Below, piece by piece: positions 1 through 5,931 of a stretch of DNA of 18,235 nucleotides (its first letter is position 1; each line of letters opens with the position of its first letter). A program made the position numbers and the translations under genes. This stretch comes from Gemmatimonadales bacterium UBA1120 (GTDB lineage Bacteria; Gemmatimonadota; Gemmatimonadetes; Longimicrobiales; Gaopeijiaceae), in NCBI GenBank assembly GCA_002313925.1, contig DCAZ01000105.1, positions 6,334-24,568 of the forward strand, read 5' to 3'. The notes beneath the pieces were generated by a model, which saw only the letters and a program-made list of their open reading frames with translations, had not been told where the DNA came from and made no database searches.

Positions 1-185
1 CCCCAAGCACTGATCCATATCCGGGTCTTCCCGCGACGAGAAATCAGGCTGCGATAACCAATCTGTGCAAGGGGGGGCTCCTCATACGTTGCGTGACTCG
101 TATGAGTGTAGCCTAAGGGCTGGTGTGCCATCACTTTATCCTTCAGACTTCGTTGCCCATATACCTTGCTGGGATGGAATCCGTT
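1..185. other. Leader region without a supported gene
   Basis: No convincing coding sequence is visible before the peptidase gene. An 18-codon frame open from the window edge ends at a TAA at 55-57 and could be the tail of an upstream gene, but it is too short to identify. A short + frame over 65-310 overlaps the peptidase signal sequence and has no family-like features. The one clear structure is the inverted repeat at 76-113. Confidence 0.4.
76..113. repeat. Inverted repeat / hairpin upstream of the M28 peptidase gene
   Basis: CTCATACG (81-88) is perfectly complementary to CGTATGAG (99-106) across a 10-nt loop. A second helix, GGCT (76-79) with AGCC (110-113), continues it after a small asymmetric internal loop, giving 12 base pairs in total. 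There is no T-run on either strand, so it is not a standard intrinsic terminator. It could be an mRNA leader structure, the 3' end of an upstream transcript, or an operator. Confidence 0.45.
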
Positions 186-1712
186 ATGAAAAAGAGGTCA
201 GTAGCTATCCTGATCGCGCTTACGCTTCCCGTGGTGGCCACCGCCCAACAGCCGGGTCTCGAGCAAGCTGCTGCAACGATTACGGAAGCAGGGTACGCTC
301 AGCGGATTAATGTGATTGCCCATGACTCTATGGGGGGGCGAAATACCCCGAGCGCAGGCCTTGAAATGACGGCGGCCTGGATCGCTAAAGAGTTGGAACA
401 ACTAGGCCTTCGGGGCGGAGCCAGAGATGGTAGCTTCATTCAGAGGTACCCACTCCGTTCCATTGTAGTCGATAGCGAGGCATCGGGCCTTAACGCTCCA
501 GGTACGCGGTTGGTATTTGGCCGGGATCTCATCCCCGTCTCAGGAACTACCGTAACCGGTAATGCTCAAGGTGGACTAATTCTGATCTCAGGGTCTGGTA
601 CTCTCGAAACCTCTGAAGCAAGACCGTTTGCAGGGAATCACGTGATCGTGGTCGCTCCTGCGGATTCAGATGGAGTAGATCGAAGCATGCGACAAAGGCT
701 CTCTGCCCTAATAACTGCTGGAGCTCTCTCGGTGATGGTCACCAACTCTAGTGGTGATGAGTCCTGGACCGCGAGTGCTAGGAGAGCACTACGCCCCACC
801 GTACGTAAGGCTTGGGGTGAGCGGAGAGCAGAAGGTTCTTTCGCACCGATTCTTCAGTTACGAATGTCAGCCCTAAGAGAGATTCTAGAGCCTCACGGAA
901 TCAATGCTAGTTCTCTTCAGGAGCGCTCGGGCAGTGATATCGAAGCCCGTCTCGTAGAGGGCCTCGAACTTACCCTTAACCAGGTGGTCCGAGATGAGGG
1001 CATCCTAGCACCTAACGTGGTTGGCATCTTGAATGGTAGTGATCCTGCCCTTGCTGAGGAGTACGTGGTCTTTTCAGCTCACATGGACCATGTCGGGATA
1101 GGTGAACCGGACGCAAATGGAGACACAATCTTCAACGGGGCTGACGACGATGCTTCAGGGACGATAGCTATAGTTTCTGTGGCAGAGGCAATGGCAGCAC
1201 TGCCAGTTGCTCCTAAGAGATCGATGGTTTTTCTACTTGTGAGCGGCGAGGAAAAGGGGCTTTGGGGTAGTGAATGGTATGCAGAAAATCCAAGTGCCCC
1301 GATTGAGCAGTACGTCGCCAATTTCAATGCAGATATGGTTGGAAGGAACTGGCCTGACACGATCGTCGCTATAGGGAAGGAGCACTCCGATTTAGGCGAA
1401 ACATTGAGGAGGGTCAATTCCGAGCACCCCGAGATTGGAATGACGGCGATCGATGATCTGTGGCCTGATGAGCGTTTCTATTTCCGATCGGATCACTACA
1501 ATTTTGCCAGAAAGGGTGTGCCCATTCTGTTTTTCTTCAATGGTACGCATGATGATTACCATGGCCGTGATGATGAGCCTAACCGAATCGATCACGATAA
1601 AGCAGCGAGGATTGCCAAGCTGATTTTCTATCTTGGTGTTGATATCGGGAATGCTCTAAATCCTCCCGAGTGGAATCCAGAGAGCTACCGTCAGATTGTC
1701 CTAGGACGCTAG
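186..1712 (+). CDS. Secreted M28-family zinc metallopeptidase
   Basis: Predicted exported di-zinc aminopeptidase or carboxypeptidase of family M28, 508 residues from this start. The N-terminus MKKRSVAILIALTLPVVATA is a classic Sec signal peptide. The start at 186 was chosen because it begins that signal, although the frame is open from 123 and also has an ATG at 174. Zinc-site motifs appear in family order: SAHMDH (H299, D301), NGADDDASG (about 317-325), SGEEKG with tandem Glu (E355 general base, E356 ligand), NADMVG (D383) and THDDYH (H459). Residues 110-270 before the catalytic core look like the inserted PA-type lid domain seen in many secreted M28 enzymes. It probably trims peptides in the periplasm or outside the cell, but substrate specificity cannot be read from sequence. 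No close partner gene; the next gene is on the other strand. Confidence 0.93.
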   Translation: MKKRSVAILIALTLPVVATAQQPGLEQAAATITEAGYAQRINVIAHDSMGGRNTPSAGLEMTAAWIAKELEQLGLRGGARDGSFIQRYPLRSIVVDSEASGLNAPGTRLVFGRDLIPVSGTTVTGNAQGGLILISGSGTLETSEARPFAGNHVIVVAPADSDGVDRSMRQRLSALITAGALSVMVTNSSGDESWTASARRALRPTVRKAWGERRAEGSFAPILQLRMSALREILEPHGINASSLQERSGSDIEARLVEGLELTLNQVVRDEGILAPNVVGILNGSDPALAEEYVVFSAHMDHVGIGEPDANGDTIFNGADDDASGTIAIVSVAEAMAALPVAPKRSMVFLLVSGEEKGLWGSEWYAENPSAPIEQYVANFNADMVGRNWPDTIVAIGKEHSDLGETLRRVNSEHPEIGMTAIDDLWPDERFYFRSDHYNFARKGVPILFFFNGTHDDYHGRDDEPNRIDHDKAARIAKLIFYLGVDIGNALNPPEWNPESYRQIVLGR

Positions 1713-1730
1713 TAGGCGAGCTGTACTAGT

Positions 1731-1748
1731 CGTCCTCGTACTAGGACG
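1731..1748. terminator. Hairpin after the M28 gene, possible terminator
   Basis: CGTCCT (1731-1736) pairs perfectly with AGGACG (1743-1748) around a 6-nt loop, 19 nt past the peptidase stop and between convergent genes. The CTAG/GTCCTAG-rich surroundings (1699-1748) allow alternative pairings. No T-tract follows, so termination is a positional guess. Confidence 0.3.
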
Positions 1749-1763
1749 GTGTCACGGTGCCCA

Positions 1764-2063
1764 TTAATGGAGATGGTCGGGGTCAGGATAACACGGGAAC
1801 ATGTGGTCTAGTCTCAGTGCCCGAAGGATCTCTGCAGTCCTCGGATGAATCTCCCGAGCCCAAACGCTCTCACTTGGAGGTGTTTGTAGGCGTGCAGTGA
1901 GAACTAAGGCAAGATCGGAGACTGCTGGCTTATGGAGGTCCGTAAAGTCAAAGACCACGTGTGCATCCGAGTCCACGACATTTTTCCGTTGTTCGGTAAT
2001 AACTGAGGTAGTACGTGGGCCTCGGGCCTGTTTATCGTTACTTTGCTTTCCGCCGTTTTTCAT
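1764..2063 (-). CDS. Small STAS-like hypothetical protein
   Basis: A 99-residue protein of uncertain function. The segment from about residue 32 to 92 resembles a STAS (anti-sigma-factor antagonist-like) fold: a hydrophobic strand VVFDFTDL, a helix SDLALVLTAR, and a C-terminal stretch ending RALRLDHMF, which resembles the L..tGLd..F ending of STAS domains. The conserved phosphorylatable Ser of SpoIIAA-type proteins is not obvious at the strand-helix junction (HKPAVSD), so it may be a divergent, unphosphorylated member. The start is well supported: reading the minus strand, a GAGGT Shine-Dalgarno lies about 6 nt before the ATG. It is convergent with the M28 peptidase and divergent from the secreted-protein unit. 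The first 30 residues are polar and probably disordered. The STAS assignment is inference. Confidence 0.6.
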   Translation of the reverse strand: MKNGGKQSNDKQARGPRTTSVITEQRKNVVDSDAHVVFDFTDLHKPAVSDLALVLTARLQTPPSESVWAREIHPRTAEILRALRLDHMFPCYPDPDHLH

Positions 2064-2242
2064 GGTGACCTCACCGTTGGCGTGCTAGACCCGCTCTTGT
2101 TCCTATCTAGTATCAAGAGTCATGCCAGATCGGTTTCGTTACATTCGGCCTTAATGATTGAATTGTTCTCGCTGTGGATAGGAAAGGCTATCGCAGACTG
2201 TCCCCTCTGGCACCGAGAGCCCACGACAAGAAGATTTGCTGT

Positions 2243-2812
2243 ATGAGACTTTCTCAGGTAGGACCTACGAATCGTGCCTGGCTGTTATCACTGCCATTCT
2301 TAGGCGTGATTTGTGTGCCAGCGCTCGCTCAGACTCAAACTCCAGTATCGGAGGTTGTGCGCCAAGGGTATTTCCGGGCAGTGGGAGAGTTTTTCACTCT
2401 ACCTCCAACTGAGCTTGCAATTCTGAATGAATGGGAGCTTGATGAAGACGAGGTTCCAGTAGCTCTATTCATCGCGGAAAGGACTGGTGTTTCCGCAGAA
2501 GCGTTGGTGGCCCTGAGGCGTTCGGGCCGGAGTTGGGCAGAACTTGCTGCACGCTACGGGGTCAGTGCGGCTGCTCTCCATGTGCCGATACCCGAGCAGA
2601 GTTCGGCTGGTGAGATTGCTACACTATACCAACAATACAGGAGCACGCCCGAGAGCGGATGGGCTGATATCCAACTTAAATCCGCTGAAATTGTTGCACT
2701 GATCAATGTCAGACTTTTGGCTCAAACGCTTGGGATTTCGCCAGCAGAAGTGCTTGCTCAGTCGGAGGAGGCTGATTCGTTCGTTAAGCTGTTTGGCGAG
2801 TTGATCCACTAA
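2243..2812 (+). CDS. Secreted protein of unknown function
   Basis: A 189-residue protein with an N-terminal hydrophobic signal (AWLLSLPFLGVICVPALA, cleavage probably after ALA near residue 30). The open frame reaches back to 2174, but the start at 2243 places the signal peptide properly at the N-terminus. The mature part is mostly helical and contains a segment (about 70-115) with ALFIAERTGVS, ALRRSGRSWAELAARYGVS. This LR..G.SW...a..yGV pattern recurs in short exported proteins of several environmental phyla and has no function that I can name. It ends 20 nt before the deiodinase-like gene on the same strand, so the two are probably co-transcribed. No enzyme motif is visible. Confidence 0.75.
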   Translation: MRLSQVGPTNRAWLLSLPFLGVICVPALAQTQTPVSEVVRQGYFRAVGEFFTLPPTELAILNEWELDEDEVPVALFIAERTGVSAEALVALRRSGRSWAELAARYGVSAAALHVPIPEQSSAGEIATLYQQYRSTPESGWADIQLKSAEIVALINVRLLAQTLGISPAEVLAQSEEADSFVKLFGELIH

Positions 2813-2832
2813 CGACTGATTTCGGAGACTCC

Positions 2833-3513
2833 ATGGCGCGAGCGAACTTTATTCCGCTTTCTACATACGAGGAACTTCCTCCGGAAGAGATGCGGCGGGA
2901 GGCTGAGGCGTTTCTCGCTAAGATGAGACGTCGCCGCACGGTGAGAGAATTTTCTGACCGACCCGTGCCAAAGGACGTAATTGAGAACTGTATTCTAGCT
3001 GCCGGGACTGCCCCCAATGGTGCAAATCGTCAGCCTTGGCGTTTCGTCATGGTGGGTGATCCGGAACTCAAGTCCCGTATTCGTGAAGCAGCTGAAGAGG
3101 AGGAAAGGCAGTTTTACCAAGAGAAAGCCCCCAAAGAGTGGCTTGATGCCCTAGAACACCTCGGAACCGATGAAAACAAGCCATTCCTTGAGGATGCGCC
3201 GTGGCTCATCGTCATATTTGCAGAGAGTTACAAGGTGCTTTCTGACGGGACTAAGGCAAAGAACTACTATGTGACAGAATCAGTCGGTATCGCCACGGGG
3301 ATGCTTATCACTGCTCTTCACTATGCTGGTCTCGTTACACTGACACATACACCTTCGCCGATGAAATTCCTCAATAACGTACTCGATAGGCCGGATAACG
3401 AACGTGCATTCCTAGTGCTTGTCTGTGGATATCCAGAGGAAGGTGCCACGGTCCCAGAGATTACAAAAAAACCGATAGAGGATATCGCTATTGTTGTGGA
3501 TCAATCTGAATAG
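2833..3513 (+). CDS. Iodotyrosine-deiodinase-like nitroreductase-family flavoprotein
   Basis: A 226-residue FMN-dependent nitroreductase-fold protein that most resembles iodotyrosine deiodinase (IYD), which reductively removes halogen from mono- and di-halotyrosines. Seen directly: RRRTVREFSDRPVP (about 32-46, FMN phosphate region), GTAPNGANRQPW (58-69), EEEERQFY (88-95), ALHYAGLVTLTHTP (161-174) and GYPEEGATVPEITKKP (199-214). Aligned from memory with human IYD, the lid segment fits without gaps. The three residues that hold the halotyrosine zwitterion (Glu157, Tyr161, Lys182 in human) fall on E91, Y95 and K116. It lacks the vertebrate membrane anchor and is expected in the cytoplasm. GGAG at 2824-2827 sits 5 nt before the ATG. 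It lies between a secreted-protein gene and the ArsC-like selenoprotein gene, 9 nt upstream of the latter. Natural substrate unknown; dehalogenation is inferred. Confidence 0.9.
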   Translation: MARANFIPLSTYEELPPEEMRREAEAFLAKMRRRRTVREFSDRPVPKDVIENCILAAGTAPNGANRQPWRFVMVGDPELKSRIREAAEEEERQFYQEKAPKEWLDALEHLGTDENKPFLEDAPWLIVIFAESYKVLSDGTKAKNYYVTESVGIATGMLITALHYAGLVTLTHTPSPMKFLNNVLDRPDNERAFLVLVCGYPEEGATVPEITKKPIEDIAIVVDQSE

Positions 3514-3522
3514 GTATCACAG

Positions 3523-3891
3523 ATGAGTACTCCAACACCTGACGAGTGGGCCACGATCTACGAGAAACCCACCTGAACAACATGTCGGAAGCTCGTGAAG
3601 CTTCTTGAGGAAGAAGGTGTCAGCTTCAGACGAGTGAACTATTTCTTGGAACCCCTCAGAAAAGAAGACTTGGTCGCGCTGCTCAGGAAAGGGGCTCTAG
3701 TTCCACGCGATCTGCTCCGGACCCGAGAGAAGTCTTATAGGGAGATGGGTCTAGCCGACCCCAACTTAGATGATGATACAATTCTGGATGCGCTAGTGGC
3801 TGAGCCAGGGCTACTTCAACGTCCGATCGTTGAGCGGTCAGGGCGTGTTGTGATTGGTCGCCCACTCGAGAACGTGCGGAAACTTTTTTAG
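3523..3891 (+). CDS. ArsC/Spx-like selenoprotein with in-frame TGA (Sec18)
   Basis: Thioredoxin-fold protein of the ArsC/Spx family, 122 residues if TGA at 3574-3576 is read as selenocysteine. The ATG at 3523 opens MSTPTPDEWATIYEKPT, then TGA, then TTCRK. This matches the family's IY.kPtC..CRK active-site start, with Sec in place of the first Cys: U18-T-T-C21. The frame continues through typical family features: LLRTREKSY (64-72), then LLQRPIVERSGRVVIGRP (97-114), where R100 corresponds to the conserved Arg of the RP motif. Length is normal for the family. An AGGT at 3512-3515 lies 7 nt before the ATG and overlaps the stop of the preceding gene. A hairpin at 3585-3608 fits a bacterial SECIS. 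TGA ends several other genes here, so readthrough must be local. Role: thiol/selenol reductase or redox switch; arsenate reduction is only one possibility. The alternative is a nonsense mutation exactly at the catalytic Cys. Confidence 0.82.
3585..3608 (+). promoter_or_regulatory. Candidate bacterial SECIS element
   Basis: GAAGCT (3588-3593) pairs perfectly with AGCTTC (3599-3604) around the 5-nt loop CGTGA. G3587-T3605 adds a wobble pair. C3586-G3607 and T3585-A3608 can extend the helix with T3606 bulged. The loop begins 17 nt after the TGA and has G at its second position. Both agree with published bacterial SECIS rules as I recall them: about 16-37 nt spacing, and a G among the first two loop bases. 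It lies inside the coding sequence, as bacterial elements do. Binding of SelB is inferred. Confidence 0.68.
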
Positions 3892-3899
3892 TCGCTACT

Positions 3900-3918
3900 G
3901 AATCCTGATCTCAGATTC
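3900..3918. terminator. Weak hairpin between convergent genes
   Basis: GAATC (3900-3904) pairs with GATTC (3914-3918) over a 9-nt loop, in the 41-nt gap between the selenoprotein gene and the convergent lipoprotein gene. It has only five pairs and a poor T-tract. Position is the main argument for a terminator. Confidence 0.25.
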
Positions 3919-3932
3919 TTAAGATGGCCTTC

Positions 3933-4682
3933 CTATCGCCAGGTGACTTCCATCGCAAAGAAGTGATCAAAAACCTCCCGTGTTGGATGGTTTCTCTCAT
4001 TGGATTCAGGGCTTCTGATATAGAAATCTAGTTGCATCTGAGCCGGATTAACTGCTCCGGCATCAGTTCCTGTACCTGTCCGCACAACCAGTGTTTCACG
4101 ATCTCTCATTCCTTGTGTGATCATGAAGTGAATCTGGTGCTCGTCGTAGAGGGTCGCACCATCAAGCGTTGCGCTTCCCCAACCCCACCCGGCTAGGTAT
4201 AGAAGACTCTTGGGCCAGTTCGCATCACCGCAGCCAGCATTGCCGTGCTCATAGAGGAACGCTGCGATACCCCCATCCTGGCATGGTGAGAATTCCTCAA
4301 ATCGATCGAGCTCAACCACATAGTGCCCCTCTGGAAGGTCAAGTTCAGCTCGGAATGTTCCAGTGTTAGCTCGTTCATCGACGTCAAGCTCAATTGTGCC
4401 GCCTACCGCTTGCACGCTACTGCCATCATCACCCATGTGATCCCAGGGAGAAGTATCGTCTAGCGTTCCCAAGTGATAAACCTGGCTCGCACTCACAATG
4501 AAACGACCATCATAGTTAGTGTGCTGCTCAGGGGTATAGATCCCCATCTCGGTACCCGGCTGGTATCGTGCGCCTGGCTGGAGTTCACTCGATACGCTGG
4601 AAGATTCAGGCCCAATGCACCCGATCATAGTTCCTGTGCTTGCTAGCACGAGGGCTAGCAAGCACTGCTTTTTCAATTTCAA
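3933..4682 (-). CDS. Lipoprotein of unknown function
   Basis: A 249-residue predicted lipoprotein. The N-terminus has basic residues (KLKK), a hydrophobic core and the lipobox-like MIGC, which puts the lipidated Cys at residue 22. The mature part is rich in Gly, Asp, Thr and aromatic residues and looks like a beta-sandwich: alternating strands such as GTIELDVDE, TFRAELDLPEGHYVVELD and QMQLDFYIRSP. Three further Cys (two in a SPCQ...AGCG stretch around 133-151) could form a disulfide. I recognise no named family. The start codon is TTG, overlapping the aminotransferase stop as TTGA, and a GAGGTGA just upstream can serve as ribosome binding site. A second TTG two codons on is possible. Translational coupling with the aminotransferase is likely, although a functional link is not obvious. 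Confidence 0.8.
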   Translation of the reverse strand: MKLKKQCLLALVLASTGTMIGCIGPESSSVSSELQPGARYQPGTEMGIYTPEQHTNYDGRFIVSASQVYHLGTLDDTSPWDHMGDDGSSVQAVGGTIELDVDERANTGTFRAELDLPEGHYVVELDRFEEFSPCQDGGIAAFLYEHGNAGCGDANWPKSLLYLAGWGWGSATLDGATLYDEHQIHFMITQGMRDRETLVVRTGTGTDAGAVNPAQMQLDFYIRSPESNERNHPTREVFDHFFAMEVTWR

Positions 4683-5797
4683 GTCGTCACCTCGTCGAAT
4701 GCTTCTTCAAGGAGATTGAGTGCTTCGAGCAATGTTTCCTCAGGAACTCCAAATCCGAGACGTAGATAGTGGTCCATTCCAAAGTGATCACCGGGCACCA
4801 CAAGGACATCTTTTTCGACTCTGAGTTTTTCAGCAAACTCTGTGGAATTGATGTTTGCGGAATAGCGGGTGAAGCAGAACGCTCCGGCATCCGGTGGGCG
4901 ATATGTGAAGCGCCCTTCTTGTGTTGCCATCCACTTTTCTAAGAGCCCCAAGTTAGCACGCGTGATTTCTCCTGTGCGATCTAGAATGCGTGCCCTCGTT
5001 GCGGGCTCAAGAGCCATACAAGCAAGAACATCTGATAAAGTTGGGGGAGCGATGCTGGTGTAGTCCGTCCGGCCCCAAAGCTCCGTTACTAAGTCCGGCG
5101 GTCCGACGATCCACCCAAGTCGAAGGCCAGGCATACCATAAGCTTTCGACATCGAGTTCGTGATCAGGACACGGTCGTGGCAGCCCCAAAAGGAAGACGA
5201 GATCTCCCCGTTGGTTTCAGCGCCCTGGTAGACTTCATCAGACATGATCCAAGCACCATGCTGTTCAGTGAGTTCCGCAATCGCCTGCATTGACTCACGA
5301 GATAGTGCGGCCCCGGTGGGATTGTTTGGGTGCGTAATAATTACAAAGCGAGCCCCTTCATGAAGTGCCGCCTCAAGTTCAGATAGATCAGGTTGCCATC
5401 CCTCTTCTTCCACCAGCTTCACCGGTAGAATCCGATTGTCGAAAGACTCAATTAACCCGGGGACTTGTCCGTACGTGGGCAGCATAACCGCGGCTTTGCC
5501 CTGTGATTCAGAGAGGTGCCAAAAACATGTAAAATTAGCTTCTGCGCCACCTATAGTGACGAGTACGGAGTCTTCTGTTGCGCCTGAATAGAGCGAAGCG
5601 ATCCTCTCTCTTAGCTTGTCAGACCCATTGGACTGACCGTATCCCAATTCGATTTGGTCAGTGCCTCTTTCCTTTCCAGCAATGTCAAAGAGTTCGCCAA
5701 CCGTGAGCGGGTGCACCGCACTCTCAGAGAGGTTGTATCGCACTCGGTGCTCGTAAGTCGACTGCCACCGCTCCATGCGAAAAGGGGTATAGCGCAC
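4679..5797 (-). CDS. Class I/II PLP-dependent aminotransferase
   Basis: Fold-type I aminotransferase, 372 residues from the GTG at 5797-5795. Motifs in order: RMERWQSTYE and YNLSES near the N-terminus, GGAEANF (about 84-90, cofactor phosphate), HPNNPTG (substrate/PLP Asn), MSDEVYQG (Asp to the pyridine nitrogen, Tyr to O3') and NSMSKAYGMPGLRLGW containing the Schiff-base Lys. The frame extends to an ATG at 5863. I prefer the GTG because AAGGAG lies 8 nt before it on the minus strand, and because relatives begin just before the F..E.W segment. The extra 22 residues of the longer form look unlike the family, and the ATG lacks a clear Shine-Dalgarno. Relatives use various amino acids, so the amino donor cannot be assigned. 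It is the first gene of a two-gene - unit with the lipoprotein and is divergent from gpmI. Confidence 0.9.
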   Translation of the reverse strand: MRYTPFRMERWQSTYEHRVRYNLSESAVHPLTVGELFDIAGKERGTDQIELGYGQSNGSDKLRERIASLYSGATEDSVLVTIGGAEANFTCFWHLSESQGKAAVMLPTYGQVPGLIESFDNRILPVKLVEEEGWQPDLSELEAALHEGARFVIITHPNNPTGAALSRESMQAIAELTEQHGAWIMSDEVYQGAETNGEISSSFWGCHDRVLITNSMSKAYGMPGLRLGWIVGPPDLVTELWGRTDYTSIAPPTLSDVLACMALEPATRARILDRTGEITRANLGLLEKWMATQEGRFTYRPPDAGAFCFTRYSANINSTEFAEKLRVEKDVLVVPGDHFGMDHYLRLGFGVPEETLLEALNLLEEAFDEVTT

Positions 5798-5915
5798 GTC
5801 TAGGTCTCCTTGATCAGGTGTCGAAGTCACCACTGTATGTGGGTCTGTACCAAGAGTAAACATTGGTACTCGGATCAGGCTCTAAATCAAAAGTGGCCTA
5901 AACTCAACATTGACC

Positions 5916-5931
5916 TGTTAGAATTCTACCA
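5916..5931 (+). promoter_or_regulatory. Extended -10 promoter giving a possibly leaderless gpmI transcript
   Basis: TGTTAGAAT (5916-5924) matches the extended -10 form TGnTATAAT with one mismatch. Seven nt downstream of the hexamer is the A of the gpmI ATG (5931). The gene has no Shine-Dalgarno in the 20 nt upstream, as expected if transcription starts at or next to the initiation codon. No good -35 box is visible, which extended -10 promoters tolerate. Confidence 0.4.

Noticed and set aside
65..310. 81-residue + frame overlapping the start of the M28 gene
   Set aside because: Its composition is not protein-like, it overlaps the signal peptide region in another frame, and it has no homology-like motifs.
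2112..2127. Sigma-54-like site on the minus strand before the STAS-like gene
   Set aside because: TGGCATG is followed by TTGAT, so the essential -12 GC is GA. The match is too weak to claim.
3574..3576. Altered genetic code in which TGA is a sense codon
   Set aside because: Several genes here end in TGA at the expected length (gpmI, both M16 genes apart from overlaps, aminotransferase, holA, mutS, CBS), so TGA is a normal stop.
3595..3891. Separate short gene starting at GTG 3595
   Set aside because: It would lack the thioredoxin-fold first strand and active site, and the GTG lies in the SECIS-like hairpin loop. The same frame continues upstream through the TGA to a proper ATG at 3523.
2833..3891. 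Reading the selenoprotein as a deiodinase because vertebrate thyroid deiodinases are selenoproteins
   Set aside because: The vertebrate Sec deiodinases are a different thioredoxin-fold family. This protein has the ArsC/Spx motif pattern, and IYD itself uses FMN, not Sec.
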